Assembly: GCA_902779125.1 (NCBI GenBank)
Contig: CACZAC010000002.1
Location: 62,001-126,000, forward strand
Reading direction: 5' to 3'
DNA: 64,000 bases
Source of the DNA: an uncultured Bacteroidales bacterium
GTDB taxonomy: Bacteria > Bacteroidota > Bacteroidia > Bacteroidales > Muribaculaceae
This document shows positions 29,801 through 36,376 of the stretch, in pieces. Under the pieces are notes generated by a model. The model was not told the DNA's origin. It did not search any database and was given only the letters and a program-made list of their open reading frames with translations. The number at the start of each line of letters is the position of its first letter. The first letter of the stretch is position 1. The translations under genes and the position numbers were made by a program.

Positions 29801-31968
29801 ACGCCACTTTCACTCAGGGCATTACCATTATAGGTCACGGTAACAGTGCCATTAACAGCACCATTATAGCTGACGAAGCCCCAGCCTTGGTCACCAGAAA
29901 CGGTTCTCGAGAAGTTTCCAGACATCACATCCACACCCACGTTGCTAGGCAGGTTGGCACCAGTCACCGTAAAGTCACCAGTCCTACCGCCACTCGTATT
30001 ATCATCATTGATGTTAAGCGGGTTGGGCGATGCTGTCAACGACGGCGTGAGGTTGATGGTATAGGTTGCAGTAACCTGTTCACTGTCCTCATAGTCGGCC
30101 AACGTAGCCCAAGCCACGATAGTTGCGAACGAGTTGACATTAAGAGTAATGGGAGAAGTTCCGGTCTGCTCAGGACCACCATTATAAGTATAGTGAATCG
30201 TCGCGCCATCGGTAGGACACGAAATCGTCACCTCCTGTACCGAAGGATATTCACCAGGAGCAGGCGAGAACACAGGCGCCTCTACCGTAGGAGTAGTAGG
30301 TTCCTTAAAATAAATAGTGATGTATTGTATCTGTGCATTGTGGCTACTGGTAATCTTTAAAGAATATATATTACCTGCTGACTGATATTGATCAGCAATC
30401 AAGTATGTATTTGTACCAGTGGATCCAGTTGTGGCTGTACTGACTGCATTATCATCAACAAAAACATTCATTACTACTGATGAAGAAGCACCAGAATTAC
30501 CCTCCACTACAATCTTCTCAACATCTTTGTCAAATGCTGGGAACGTAATAGATGCTCCAGTTTTGCCAATCAACAAGCACTGGCTATTATAATAACGGTA
30601 TCCACCATTAGCTGCTAGAATAATGTCATAAGTTCCGTCGTTGTATGTGACTGTCGTTGTCGTAGAACTAGTGGGCAAAGCAGGTGTCCAATGGTCGTTT
30701 TCTCTAAAGTCGATAACGACATAGTCGGAGGGACTGCTAGGATTGATGGTGAATGACTGGCTGGTAACGATAGCACTGGGGGCCATGCCGTCCTTGGCAG
30801 CCAGCGCCTTGAGCGTACAACTCTCGGTAAGGGTAACCGAGCCGCCATTGGCGATGGTGCTGGTTGCTCTGCTGTTCACCACGGGGTCGTTGCCATCAGT
30901 TGTGTAATAGATGGTTGCCCCTTCTGTTGGACTGGTGATAGTCACCACAGCCGAGCCCGTAAACGTACCACCATCCGGATTAATCACCGGAGCGCCACAA
31001 GGCTCCAATGTACCGCCAGTATCTTGAACGTAAATCTGAGCCAAAGGCCCACTAGAAGTTAGCAGTCCAAAATAATTAGAGGAATTACATCTGAGGTAAC
31101 GTGATGCTTGATTATTCATAACGTTGCCATCAGCATCTATCGTCCATTTCAAGTCAGCACCATTTGGTGTTCCACTAGTGGCAAGACCATCTGAGGATGA
31201 TGAAGGACGTCCAAGGTATCTATTGTCGGGATTCAAGAATGTCCAGGCATTCGTTGACCCGCCAAGTGTAAATTCGACAACACCCGTGCCCCCGATATCC
31301 ACACGATTGTTATCAATGGATATACCTACAGGGGTACCATAGGAATTATTACTATTGATGGCGCCCATACCAAATGACGAAGCACCATTCTCTTTCACAA
31401 AGATATACTTTTTACCAGCAACAAGGTCACTAGTGCTGGTCACCTTACGATACCAATTAGGCTCAGAAGGAGAACTGTTTTCTTCATAAGTAACCGTGAA
31501 CTTGTTGACATAAACCGAGTTGGCGCTTGCCGAAACAGTAAGAACAAGATCACTGCCATTAAACGGTGTTTCCGTAAAGTTCAACACCGCATCTTTAAGA
31601 TTCGTGCCTCCGCTTGACGGTTTTACAATGGAGTAACTATCAAGCTGGGTGTTGCCCAATGAAGCAGTAAAAGTGCCACTTCCTTTACTTGAGTTTGTGC
31701 AATAAGTAAGCGTAATACCTGTTAACTTGTAGCTTGATGTAAAACCTCTTAGCGTTAAAGTCAGAGAATTACCGGCTGTAAGTTGGGCTCCTTGACCGCT
31801 TGTTAACTGGCTAGCTTGAGAATCAAGTAAGTAAGATACCCCTGACGGTTCACCAGCTAATGTGCCAGCATTCTTCGATGTCATTGTGAACGTCAGCGTT
31901 TCTGTTTCTGCCCAGCCGACGCCGAAGGCCAGTAGGGCAGTCAATAAAAAAGTAAGTAATTTCTTCAT
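23878..31968 (-). CDS. Giant secreted multidomain protein with chitobiase C-terminal-like repeats
   Basis: The protein has 2696 residues with signal peptide MKKLLTFLLTALLAFGVGWA. At least nine modules resemble the chitobiase/beta-hexosaminidase C-terminal domain (pattern APxIxPxxGxY...VTIT...YYTTDGSDP), near residues 330, 565, 870, 1215, 1460, 1545, 1635, 1975 and 2065. Four modules of about 150 residues start like YEKVTDESQIKAGEKYVIVY (near 155, 990, 1310, 2150). Two BACON/Ig-like modules lie near 640 and 1120, a SusE/F-like YLFGNIG module near 750, and an OB-fold-like module near 1755. The end (VVSVSYYNIMGMESETPFEG ... FKVLR) is a short type IX-type tail. The likely role is a surface adhesin or glycan-interacting scaffold. 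No enzyme domain was recognised. Confidence 0.85.
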   Translation of the reverse strand: MKKLLTFLLTALLAFGVGWAETETLTFTMTSKNAGTLAGEPSGVSYLLDSQASQLTSGQGAQLTAGNSLTLTLRGFTSSYKLTGITLTYCTNSSKGSGTFTASLGNTQLDSYSIVKPSSGGTNLKDAVLNFTETPFNGSDLVLTVSASANSVYVNKFTVTYEENSSPSEPNWYRKVTSTSDLVAGKKYIFVKENGASSFGMGAINSNNSYGTPVGISIDNNRVDIGGTGVVEFTLGGSTNAWTFLNPDNRYLGRPSSSSDGLATSGTPNGADLKWTIDADGNVMNNQASRYLRCNSSNYFGLLTSSGPLAQIYVQDTGGTLEPCGAPVINPDGGTFTGSAVVTITSPTEGATIYYTTDGNDPVVNSRATSTIANGGSVTLTESCTLKALAAKDGMAPSAIVTSQSFTINPSSPSDYVVIDFRENDHWTPALPTSSTTTTVTYNDGTYDIILAANGGYRYYNSQCLLIGKTGASITFPAFDKDVEKIVVEGNSGASSSVVMNVFVDDNAVSTATTGSTGTNTYLIADQYQSAGNIYSLKITSSHNAQIQYITIYFKEPTTPTVEAPVFSPAPGEYPSVQEVTISCPTDGATIHYTYNGGPEQTGTSPITLNVNSFATIVAWATLADYEDSEQVTATYTINLTPSLTASPNPLNINDDNTSGGRTGDFTVTGANLPSNVGVDVMSGNFSRTVSGDQGWGFVSYNGAVNGTVTVTYNGNALSESGVIRLASGNVTTNVDVNYLYTGPIYLFGNIGVDADHINNFDFSNGVAMTRNTTDGTYSVNITAVGENGGSDSWMFFSKSQGDESTAVSTKFGPDSNGPWYLQGQTDYTGQSVQIDAADTGSNAATIHLNPGEYTVQVNPNNNTFTISALVHAPVISLASGTYSGTQEVTITCATPGAAIYYTTDGSEPSANNGTLYDGNAISISESVTLKAVAVSNGVTSSVASAEYLITPPFVAKDYEMLTDINDLVHGQTYLIVYKSNDDAETAIVMGPVSNNIGVAVEGVSETNGIITSKEAMAPVTLIGQSDNWKLLTSQGVLTAHDANNLYYDNPNHTWTISDKDADGNDLGNKFAIQSNSYNERYLQFNNNNNQHRFACYKATQQYVYIYKESSTPAILANPTTVSIELAAGEAQGSNTFTVGGRNLSEGVTLTLSAEDQAKGFSLSTNSISKEAALAGNVEVTVTYNGQGADETASITLSSAGTADVTVTVNATREPLTVTISPASCNFVGSVMSEPVTITANVAGATIEYSLDNGTTWQTYTDGITITIGQVNSSVTVMARATLTTGGNTYTSATVSETYTRQPKGETLYEKVTDESQIKAGEKYVIVYEGATPVAFNGTYSSNNNYFGSGVNVAWRTQNQVVDIANTDAIVFTLGGTKDNWTLKATQGYLESTNDDTGVGFYNNASSGYEWQTPSSGSGYGLTTCERELRYNTQLADRGPFRLYTNNTGVSAYLYVLHPAVMAPEITPATGEYTEHQDVTITAEDGTTVYYTTDGSDPTSSSTPYEGTFAVHYNANGPTTIKAVAVDDEDNVSAPAEVVYTWIAPKVTIRPASREVYNPTLTVVIGCNPVDATVYYTIDGSEPSSSNGTLYEGPFELTFASLGDQATVKAIAYNDDNVPSAVDVASYTYAEKVINVNAPFFSPLEGKDGGYSGTYYGDQTLEIATNTANADIYYVIEQVSGTTPPSSVSDPTKSSTHYSEPYQMTVGNSYRVKAIAYIGDHASTISEGYYTILPFQGGSHVYQNLKDFNDNCPTGVSATFVNPVQVVYHSTYTNNGQFAEYCYLRDNTDYACVYFGKRDTHGYHIFEMGDWLDGSEIAGVTNIWENNFHIQLGTGNHEVTSWPATSLGNSEILPDEITNAVIVAGTADGSNSWGHYVHLRNTTLRNVQDYSASDPKHTGLINDGTADAYYYDKFYRWSAGTCSYNNHNDVINHLGDYDQAFFDEKQAKGATFDVYGIVDYYKPYDPAFEICPLDFLWVYKPVITPASNDQCTTQQVVDITVETPEWNGAVTPTIYYKTDDMDDWAEFIGPFIVNSDTHVEAYAELPSTYGDMMHSETVEADYKFIGIKDPVITPESQVIEIVTGNESEDVTISTNEESDPGTVTLYTLNGEVPTLENGTVVTDGEITLTGDDAITETTTVTAISYLEVKDDQGNVITTLWSNPVTCTYTFVKKNSVVFDLVKTAPQEGNVYVIVNKQANMGLSTTQNENNRGSVGVMFVDDTKEKVYGNDELAQFVLEKANAGRYYFKNINGDNTGYLVVTTNDNANLKTAAATSTYSEASVSVAQDNGNPATIMFNYDGTNRTLRYYAKGRVFSTYSDASLNEDVYLYGLEATPLAYIESNETPVEPVEGNKQVLVSDELIGVWAIVNPQKGINQLWAKDQGNVSIDKTSIVDGQIDYVKDVLGLQTRDWDQSNWVVLDFSGLNNVSAFDFESRKLMSATVKGYYIDDLNYTIKLTESPIKVDENPVQGYPGYDGNYAENDGDGIYYYNHYTPANFLKENLNAPYGDGAEPGPQSPVSNKSIFFMNPKVQEIAQVWAVWMGNDRFDVLERDGYSINGYDLSGSFNVHTWDWNRLGLDAENNPSYGSPITNENPDALQVGEPYVFHVIITRNDRNYGGPRRGPGAAPDGSFGVSPADLPSGRPTPTTVKNVTDAKQVVSVSYYNIMGMESETPFEGVNIVVTRYSDGSSSTFKVLR

Positions 31969-32375
31969 AAAAAAGCTGAATTAAATGTTATTAAATAATG
32001 TTGATTCTATTTCTACTGATTCAAACCCTGCTAACGGCTGCACACACTTTGCCCCCCTAAGGAAACGAACCGATGGACAGGTGGCAAATTGACACATAAT
32101 ATTATAAAAAAAGGCACTCACAATCTCCTCACACCGCCAAGACTGTGTCTCCAAACGGCTGAAAAGGAATGAGTCCCATCCAATAAGCTATTATGTTCAT
32201 AATTTTTCACCACAGATGCCCAATCATGAGCATGTTAGTAATTTGGCGACAAAATTACTCATTATATATAATACACACAATACTTCTCAAAATATTTTTT
32301 TAAAAAATGAAAAATCAACCCATAACTGCAAGAAACACAGGCATGTCGACGCTAGAGACACATTCCACTACCGAT
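31969..32375. other. Long AT-rich leader and spacer upstream of the giant gene
   Basis: No gene was found. If the promoter at 32250-32280 is used, the giant gene has a 5' untranslated leader of about 275 bases. That leader holds a GC-rich patch near 32030-32060 (on the plus strand gcccccctaagg) and poly-A stretches. No known riboswitch was recognised. From 32281 to 32375 there is AT-rich spacer. Confidence 0.5.
32250..32280 (-). promoter_or_regulatory. Promoter of the giant secreted-protein gene
   Basis: On the minus strand TTG (32280-32278), a 20-base spacer, then TAATTTTG (32257-32250) matches the Bacteroidetes -33/-7 pattern. It implies a leader of about 275 bases before the start codon at 31968. 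Confidence 0.55.
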
Positions 32376-32628
32376 GGGACAGCACTCGACGCACTGGCCG
32401 TGGCAGGAGCCCCGGCATAGATTAACCCTGACACACGGGCAAGACAGAAAAGGGACAGCAGCGTAGACCAAGCCGTGGCAGGAGCCCCGGCATAGATTGA
32501 CCCTGACACACGGGCAAGACAGAAAAGGGACAGCACTCGACACACTGGCCGTGGCAGGAGCCCTGGCATAGAACGACCCTGACACACGGGCAAGACAGAA
32601 AGGGACGGCAGCGTTGACCATGCCGTGG
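32376..32628. repeat. Tandem 75-bp repeats with REP-like palindromes
   Basis: Units start at 32376, 32452 and 32527, with lengths 76, 75 and 75; a partial fourth unit starts at 32602. Each begins GGGACAGCA and ends near CACACGGGCAAGACAGAAA. Each full unit contains an imperfect palindrome GCCGTGGC-AGGA-GCCCCGGC (8-bp arms, 4-base loop, one mismatch; the third unit has GCCCTGGC). The partial unit carries the perfect form GCCGTGGC-TCCC-GCCACGGC at 32622-32641. Confidence 0.9.
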
Positions 32629-32727
32629 CTCCCGCCACGGCCACCACTAGGCAAGGAACACCTCCCGCCACGGCCACCACCAGGCAAGGAACATCTCCCG
32701 CCACGGCCACCGCAGGCAAGGGCGGCT
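32629..32727. repeat. Three tandem 33-bp repeats
   Basis: Units start at 32629, 32662 and 32695 with the pattern CTCCCGCCACGGCCACCACC then AGGCAAGGAACAT; the third degrades at its end. They continue directly from the palindrome at 32622-32641 and end about 10 bases before the transposase stop codon. There are no spacers between units, so this is not a CRISPR array. Confidence 0.9.
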
Positions 32728-32737
32728 CCCAACCGAG

Positions 32738-33718
32738 TTACTCCTGGGACTGGTTGCAGATAGCAGCGGCCATGTCGTTGAGTTGCCAGCATTGTTGCTG
32801 CTTGATGGTGCGACGGTCATTGTGGTGCTCCCAAGGGGCAAGCAATAACAAGCGGCCACGGGTGCAAGCGTCAAATCGCTTGCCTCCTGGCTTTGCCAAT
32901 GGAGCGAAGCCATTTTCTTGCAGGATGATGATGGGATAACCGTTTTCAAAGGCCGCCCTCATCACTGCCTTCTCTCCTGGGCTAATGCTGGGCGACACAA
33001 GGACAGCCCCATTAGCAGCACATGACAGAAAATAGCGTCGCGTGTCGTCAATTTCTTGGAGGGTTAATTTACGAGTACATTGCACTTGCAGTAACTGCGG
33101 TGCTCGCAAGAGGAACAGGTTTCCCAACGCGGCAAAAGTCAAACCAGCCACCTGGATACTACGTTGCACCTGAAAGTACTCAGGGTGATTACGTTTGATG
33201 GCCAAGCGGCGCGGATTGTCATCTAGATAGTCCATCATGCGCTGCAGGTGGTTTTTCCCTTCGAGGATACGGTCATTGTAGCCATCTTCCCACAAGATAT
33301 CGTCGAGGACATCAACCAGCCCTTGCTGCTTGAGCTGGCGGTACACCCGCGTGCATCCACCTTTATAACCATTGATAACTTGGCTCAGATGGCGGTCAAT
33401 CCTCTCTTTCACAAAGATGATGAAGTGCAGGTGATCGGGCATTAACTGCTGCGAAATGACAGCAACGGCTGGATAATGGAGGGTGATGGCGCCTAATTCG
33501 TCGAGAACCGCCTTGCCAAGCGGGGTTGGATGCATGATGGCAGGCTCACGCTCGCCATCGCCAGTGACGCACCCGAATAACGGACGACGCCCCTTAACGA
33601 CAAGTGTAACCATGTAGATGCATCGACCGTGATAGTCGTGCCCCACACGGCGCCGCTTCATCGACGGGATGGCTTCGCCAGCCCACTGCTTCTTGCCTTT
33701 GAACTGCTCTCTATCCAT
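32738..33718 (-). CDS. REP-associated tyrosine transposase (RAYT) with SLOG-like C-terminal domain
   Basis: The protein has 326 residues. Residues about 30-180 are a Y1 (HUH) nuclease domain: MPDHLHFIIF holds the metal-binding H96-x-H98 pair, and INGYKGGCTRVY supplies candidate catalytic tyrosines Y118 and Y126. Residues about 195-326 are not part of a usual RAYT. They contain NGAVLVSPSISPGEKAVMRA, then AFENGYPIIILQENGF, then KPGGKRFDACTRGRLLLLAP and WEHHNDRR. This pattern recalls the nucleotide-binding SLOG/DprA fold, a tentative assignment. I chose the ATG at 33718 because a promoter box lies 14 bases upstream; the open frame beyond it runs into repeat DNA. The protein should nick or join palindromic single-stranded DNA of the flanking repeats. 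Confidence 0.8.
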   Translation of the reverse strand: MDREQFKGKKQWAGEAIPSMKRRRVGHDYHGRCIYMVTLVVKGRRPLFGCVTGDGEREPAIMHPTPLGKAVLDELGAITLHYPAVAVISQQLMPDHLHFIIFVKERIDRHLSQVINGYKGGCTRVYRQLKQQGLVDVLDDILWEDGYNDRILEGKNHLQRMMDYLDDNPRRLAIKRNHPEYFQVQRSIQVAGLTFAALGNLFLLRAPQLLQVQCTRKLTLQEIDDTRRYFLSCAANGAVLVSPSISPGEKAVMRAAFENGYPIIILQENGFAPLAKPGGKRFDACTRGRLLLLAPWEHHNDRRTIKQQQCWQLNDMAAAICNQSQE

Positions 33719-33731
33719 AATGGTAACCACG

Positions 33732-33739
33732 CAAAGGTA
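33732..33739 (-). promoter_or_regulatory. -7 promoter box of the RAYT gene
   Basis: TACCTTTG on the minus strand lies 14 bases before the ATG at 33718, with TTGTTGG about 20 bases farther upstream. It implies a very short leader and supports the chosen start. Confidence 0.65.
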
Positions 33740-33807
33740 GTGAAACCACTGCAGCCCAACAAGTAAAAACGGGAAAATCAACAGGAAAGACACAAGATTG
33801 CTACCAG

Positions 33808-33951
33808 GCCGTGGCAGGAGCCCCGGCATAGATTGACCCTGACACACGGACAAGAAAAAAAGGGACAGCAGGGTTGACTATGCCGTGGCTCCCGCCACGG
33901 CCACCACCAGGCAAGAAACATCTCCCGCCACGGCCACCGCAGGCAAGAGCG
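33808..33951. repeat. Upstream copy of the REP-like repeat module
   Basis: It repeats the 32376-32727 module in the same orientation but shorter: one imperfect palindrome (33808-33827, GCCGTGGC-AGGA-GCCCCGGC), the GATTGACCCTGACACACGG segment, and the perfect palindrome GCCGTGGC-TCCC-GCCACGGC (33882-33901). Two copies of the CTCCCGCCACGGCCACC unit follow. It ends within about five bases of the acyltransferase stop codon (33956-33958). Confidence 0.9.
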
Positions 33952-33955
33952 GCAC

Positions 33956-34951
33956 CTAGCGGCGCTTTCCAAGCATCCAGGGGAGGTAGCGCTCGAACAA
34001 GAGCGCGAGGGGATAGAGAACTGCCATCACGACCAGTGCTATGACGACCTTCAAGAGGATGTTGTCGTCGAAGATGTCGGGCCCGGTGAACTTTGCCACC
34101 AGCATCTTCATGACGCCGATGAGGTAGTTCTGCAAGGCAAGATAGGTGATACCTGTGATGGCAACGGTCTGGGCTATACGGCTGGTACCGCAATGGGCCT
34201 CTAACCACTTGCACACCGCGGTATAGAACGGCAAGGTCAGAATGACGGCCTCGGGAGCGAGGACGTAGGCCACGTCACGATTGATGGTCAACGGAGCAAC
34301 GATGAGGAAACCTAAACCCAAAACTGCCAGCAATACCCACAGCAGGGAGCGCATCGGATTGGCAAAGGAAAACTTGCCCACCAACGAGTGGCAACAGTTA
34401 CCCAGCGCGTATATGGGCATATACAGAAAGGCCTTGTCCAGATTCCAATAACGGAACCAGGGCAAATCAGGCATGATGAGCAAGAATAAGCTCAACAGCA
34501 GAGCGACGGCCAGCGGCCAATAGCCACTAAGCCATTTTTTTATCGGATAATAGATGACCTGCATGGTAAACAGGGCAGCCAGGAACCAGAAAGGCCCCAA
34601 AACGACGCCGGGTGTTCCTTGCAGGTACTGCCACAGCGGCGTGAGGGTGTCGATAGCCTGTTCCTCGGGGCCAGCCATGCGGCGCCCCACGACGAGCCAC
34701 AGGGCATAGAAGAGGATGAAAAAGGTGGTGTAAGGAATCAGAATCTGACGGGCACGGTGGCGCAGGAAGGAAAAGAAATTCTGCTGCTTGGCGATGTTGA
34801 ACAGGTAGCCCGCGGCAAAGAAGAACACTGGCGCGCCCATGTTGAAGAGCGCCACCTCGTGGGCGGTGTCATAGCGTGGCGGTGTGTGATAGACCACCAC
34901 GAGAAACATCGCGATGAACTTGATGTAGTCGAGCCACGCTTTCCTTTCCAT
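33956..34951 (-). CDS. Acyltransferase family 3 membrane protein
   Basis: The protein has 331 residues and about 10 membrane segments. The start MERKAWLDYIKFIAMFLVVVYH is the Acyltransferase_3 signature, with the conserved His22 in VVYH. FNMGAPVFFFAAGYLF and HRARQILIPYTTFFILFYAL follow. Family members O-acetylate sugars of surface polysaccharides or lipids at the inner membrane. The sequence ends RYLPWMLGKRR, right against the repeat module, and the reading frame is intact. No partner gene is adjacent, so the substrate is unknown. Confidence 0.85.
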   Translation of the reverse strand: MERKAWLDYIKFIAMFLVVVYHTPPRYDTAHEVALFNMGAPVFFFAAGYLFNIAKQQNFFSFLRHRARQILIPYTTFFILFYALWLVVGRRMAGPEEQAIDTLTPLWQYLQGTPGVVLGPFWFLAALFTMQVIYYPIKKWLSGYWPLAVALLLSLFLLIMPDLPWFRYWNLDKAFLYMPIYALGNCCHSLVGKFSFANPMRSLLWVLLAVLGLGFLIVAPLTINRDVAYVLAPEAVILTLPFYTAVCKWLEAHCGTSRIAQTVAITGITYLALQNYLIGVMKMLVAKFTGPDIFDDNILLKVVIALVVMAVLYPLALLFERYLPWMLGKRR

Positions 34952-34966
34952 ATATCTCTTACTAAA

Positions 34967-35044
34967 AAGAAAACAATAAGTACAATAAAAACAATTATCG
35001 TGTTGCGGTCAACAAATTGTCATTATTGTATTTATTGTTTTCTT
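34967..35044. repeat. 30-bp near-perfect inverted repeat
   Basis: The arms 34967-34996 and 35015-35044 match as reverse complements at about 27 of 30 positions (AAGAAAACAATAAnTACAAT pattern) around an 18-base loop. The element is very AT-rich and fills most of the gap between serS and the acyltransferase gene. It may be a structured terminator region or a small non-autonomous element. Confidence 0.8.
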
Positions 35045-35062
35045 GCGTTGACTTTTTACCTA

Positions 35063-36334
35063 TCAGTCAATGATATCGAAGCCAGTGTAACGCTGCAGGG
35101 TGGCGGGGATGCGGATGCCCTCGGGCGTCTGGTTGTTCTCGAGCAATGCGGCTACGATGCGCGGCAGAGCGAGTGCCGAACCGTTGAGGGTGTGGCACAG
35201 GTGGGTCTTCTTGTCGTCGCCACGGTAGCGGCACTTGAGGCGGTTGGCCTGGTAGGTCTCGAAGTTGGAGACACTGCTCACCTCGAGCCAGCGTTGCTGG
35301 GCTGCCGACCACACCTCGAAGTCGAAGGTGATGGCACTGGTGAAACTCATGTCACCACCGCACAGGCGCAGGATGTGCCACGGCAGTTCCAGTTTCTCGA
35401 GCAGTCCCTGTACATGGTCCTTCATCTCCTCGAGAGCGGCATAAGAGTCCTCAGGCTTCTCGATGCGGACGATTTCGACCTTGTCGAACTGGTGCAGGCG
35501 GTTCAAGCCACGCACGTCCTTGCCATAGGAGCCAGCCTCGCGGCGGAAACATGCCGAGTAAGCACAATTCTTCTTGGGCAGTTCCTCCTGGGGGATGATG
35601 ACGTCACGGTACATGTTGGTCACGGGCACCTCGGCCGTGGGGATGAGGTAGAATTCGTCAAACTGGCAGTAGTACATCTGACCCTCCTTGTCAGGAAGCT
35701 GTCCCGTACCCAATCCAGAGGCCTCGTTTACCACGAGAGGCGGTTCTATCTCGGTATAGCCAGCCTTGCCAGCCTCGTCGAGGAAGAACTGAATCAGGGC
35801 ACGCTGCAAGCGTGCACCCTTGCCCACATACACGGGGAAACCTGCACCGGTAATCTTCACACCGAGGTCAAAGTCGATGAGATTATATTTCTTGGCCAGG
35901 TCCCAATGGGGCAAGGCATCCTCGGGCAGTTCGGGCATCTTGCCACCGGTCTTCTCGACCACGTTATCCTCGGCGGTCTTGCCCTCGGGGACGCCGCTGT
36001 AGGGGACGTTGGGAATGCCCAGCAGGAGCTGGGTAATCTCGTCCTGGGCGGCGCTGAGGTTGTCGTCAATCTTCTTGTTGGCGGTCTTGAGTTCGGCCAC
36101 TTGGGCCTTGACGTTTTCGGCCTCGTCACGGTTACCCTGCTTCATGAGGGCACCGATTTGTGCAGCCATTTTATTGAGCACAGCGGCGTTGTCGTCGCGT
36201 TGTTTCTGCAGTGCACGGCGCTGCTTATCCAGTTCCACGATGCGCATGATGTCCTCACGAGCGTCAAAGCACTTGACGGCAAGGCGGCGAATCACTTCCT
36301 CGGGGTCCTGGTTAATCAATTGTAATGTCAGCAT
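35063..36334 (-). CDS. serS: Seryl-tRNA synthetase
   Basis: The protein has 423 residues, typical of the family. The N-terminal ~110 residues form the antiparallel coiled-coil arm that binds the long variable arm of tRNA-Ser (IMRIVELDKQRRALQKQRDD, then AENVKAQVAELKTANKKIDD). The class II core includes YTEIEPPLVVNEASGLGTGQL, CFRREAGSYGKDVRGLNRLHQFDKVE (motif 2) and GSALALPRIVAALLENNQ (motif 3, with the conserved arginine). It charges tRNA-Ser in the cytoplasm. It reads in the same direction as the YqeY-like gene, 42 bases downstream of it. Confidence 0.98.
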   Translation of the reverse strand: MLTLQLINQDPEEVIRRLAVKCFDAREDIMRIVELDKQRRALQKQRDDNAAVLNKMAAQIGALMKQGNRDEAENVKAQVAELKTANKKIDDNLSAAQDEITQLLLGIPNVPYSGVPEGKTAEDNVVEKTGGKMPELPEDALPHWDLAKKYNLIDFDLGVKITGAGFPVYVGKGARLQRALIQFFLDEAGKAGYTEIEPPLVVNEASGLGTGQLPDKEGQMYYCQFDEFYLIPTAEVPVTNMYRDVIIPQEELPKKNCAYSACFRREAGSYGKDVRGLNRLHQFDKVEIVRIEKPEDSYAALEEMKDHVQGLLEKLELPWHILRLCGGDMSFTSAITFDFEVWSAAQQRWLEVSSVSNFETYQANRLKCRYRGDDKKTHLCHTLNGSALALPRIVAALLENNQTPEGIRIPATLQRYTGFDIID

Positions 36335-36376
36335 TTTTTATTTTTTGTTTCTAGTCCCTAGTTTCTGGTTGGTGTT

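Larger units (their letters stand above)
32376..33951 (-). mobile_element. RAYT transposase gene with flanking REP-like repeats
   Basis: A Y1-type transposase gene is flanked by closely similar GC-rich palindromic repeat modules, in the same orientation: 32376-32727 at its 3' side and 33808-33951 at its 5' side. This is the organisation of a REP-associated tyrosine transposase locus (a REPtron). The element starts a few bases from the stop codon of the acyltransferase gene and ends in the AT-rich spacer upstream of the giant gene. No target-site duplication was identified. RAYTs are usually single-copy, domesticated relatives of IS200/IS605 transposases that maintain genomic REP sequences. 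Confidence 0.75.

Noticed and set aside
24364..30360. Several long plus-strand open frames opposite the giant secreted-protein gene
   Set aside because: They mirror its repetitive, Thr/Val/Gly-rich coding sequence; none has a ribosome-binding site, signal peptide or recognisable domain.
32629..32727. Possible CRISPR array of 33-bp repeats
   Set aside because: The repeats are directly adjacent with no spacers, and no cas gene is present. They belong to the REP-like element.
32315..32792. Open frames through the repeat block on both strands
   Set aside because: Their products are simple translations of the tandem repeats (CLARVSGSIYAGAPA-like periods) and have no support as genes.
33719..33853. 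Longer start for the RAYT protein
   Set aside because: The extension would be encoded partly by the repeat module and would place the promoter box inside the coding region.
34619..36325. 568-codon plus-strand frame opposite the acyltransferase and serS genes
   Set aside because: It is antisense to two well-recognised genes and crosses their intergenic inverted repeat, with no protein family match.
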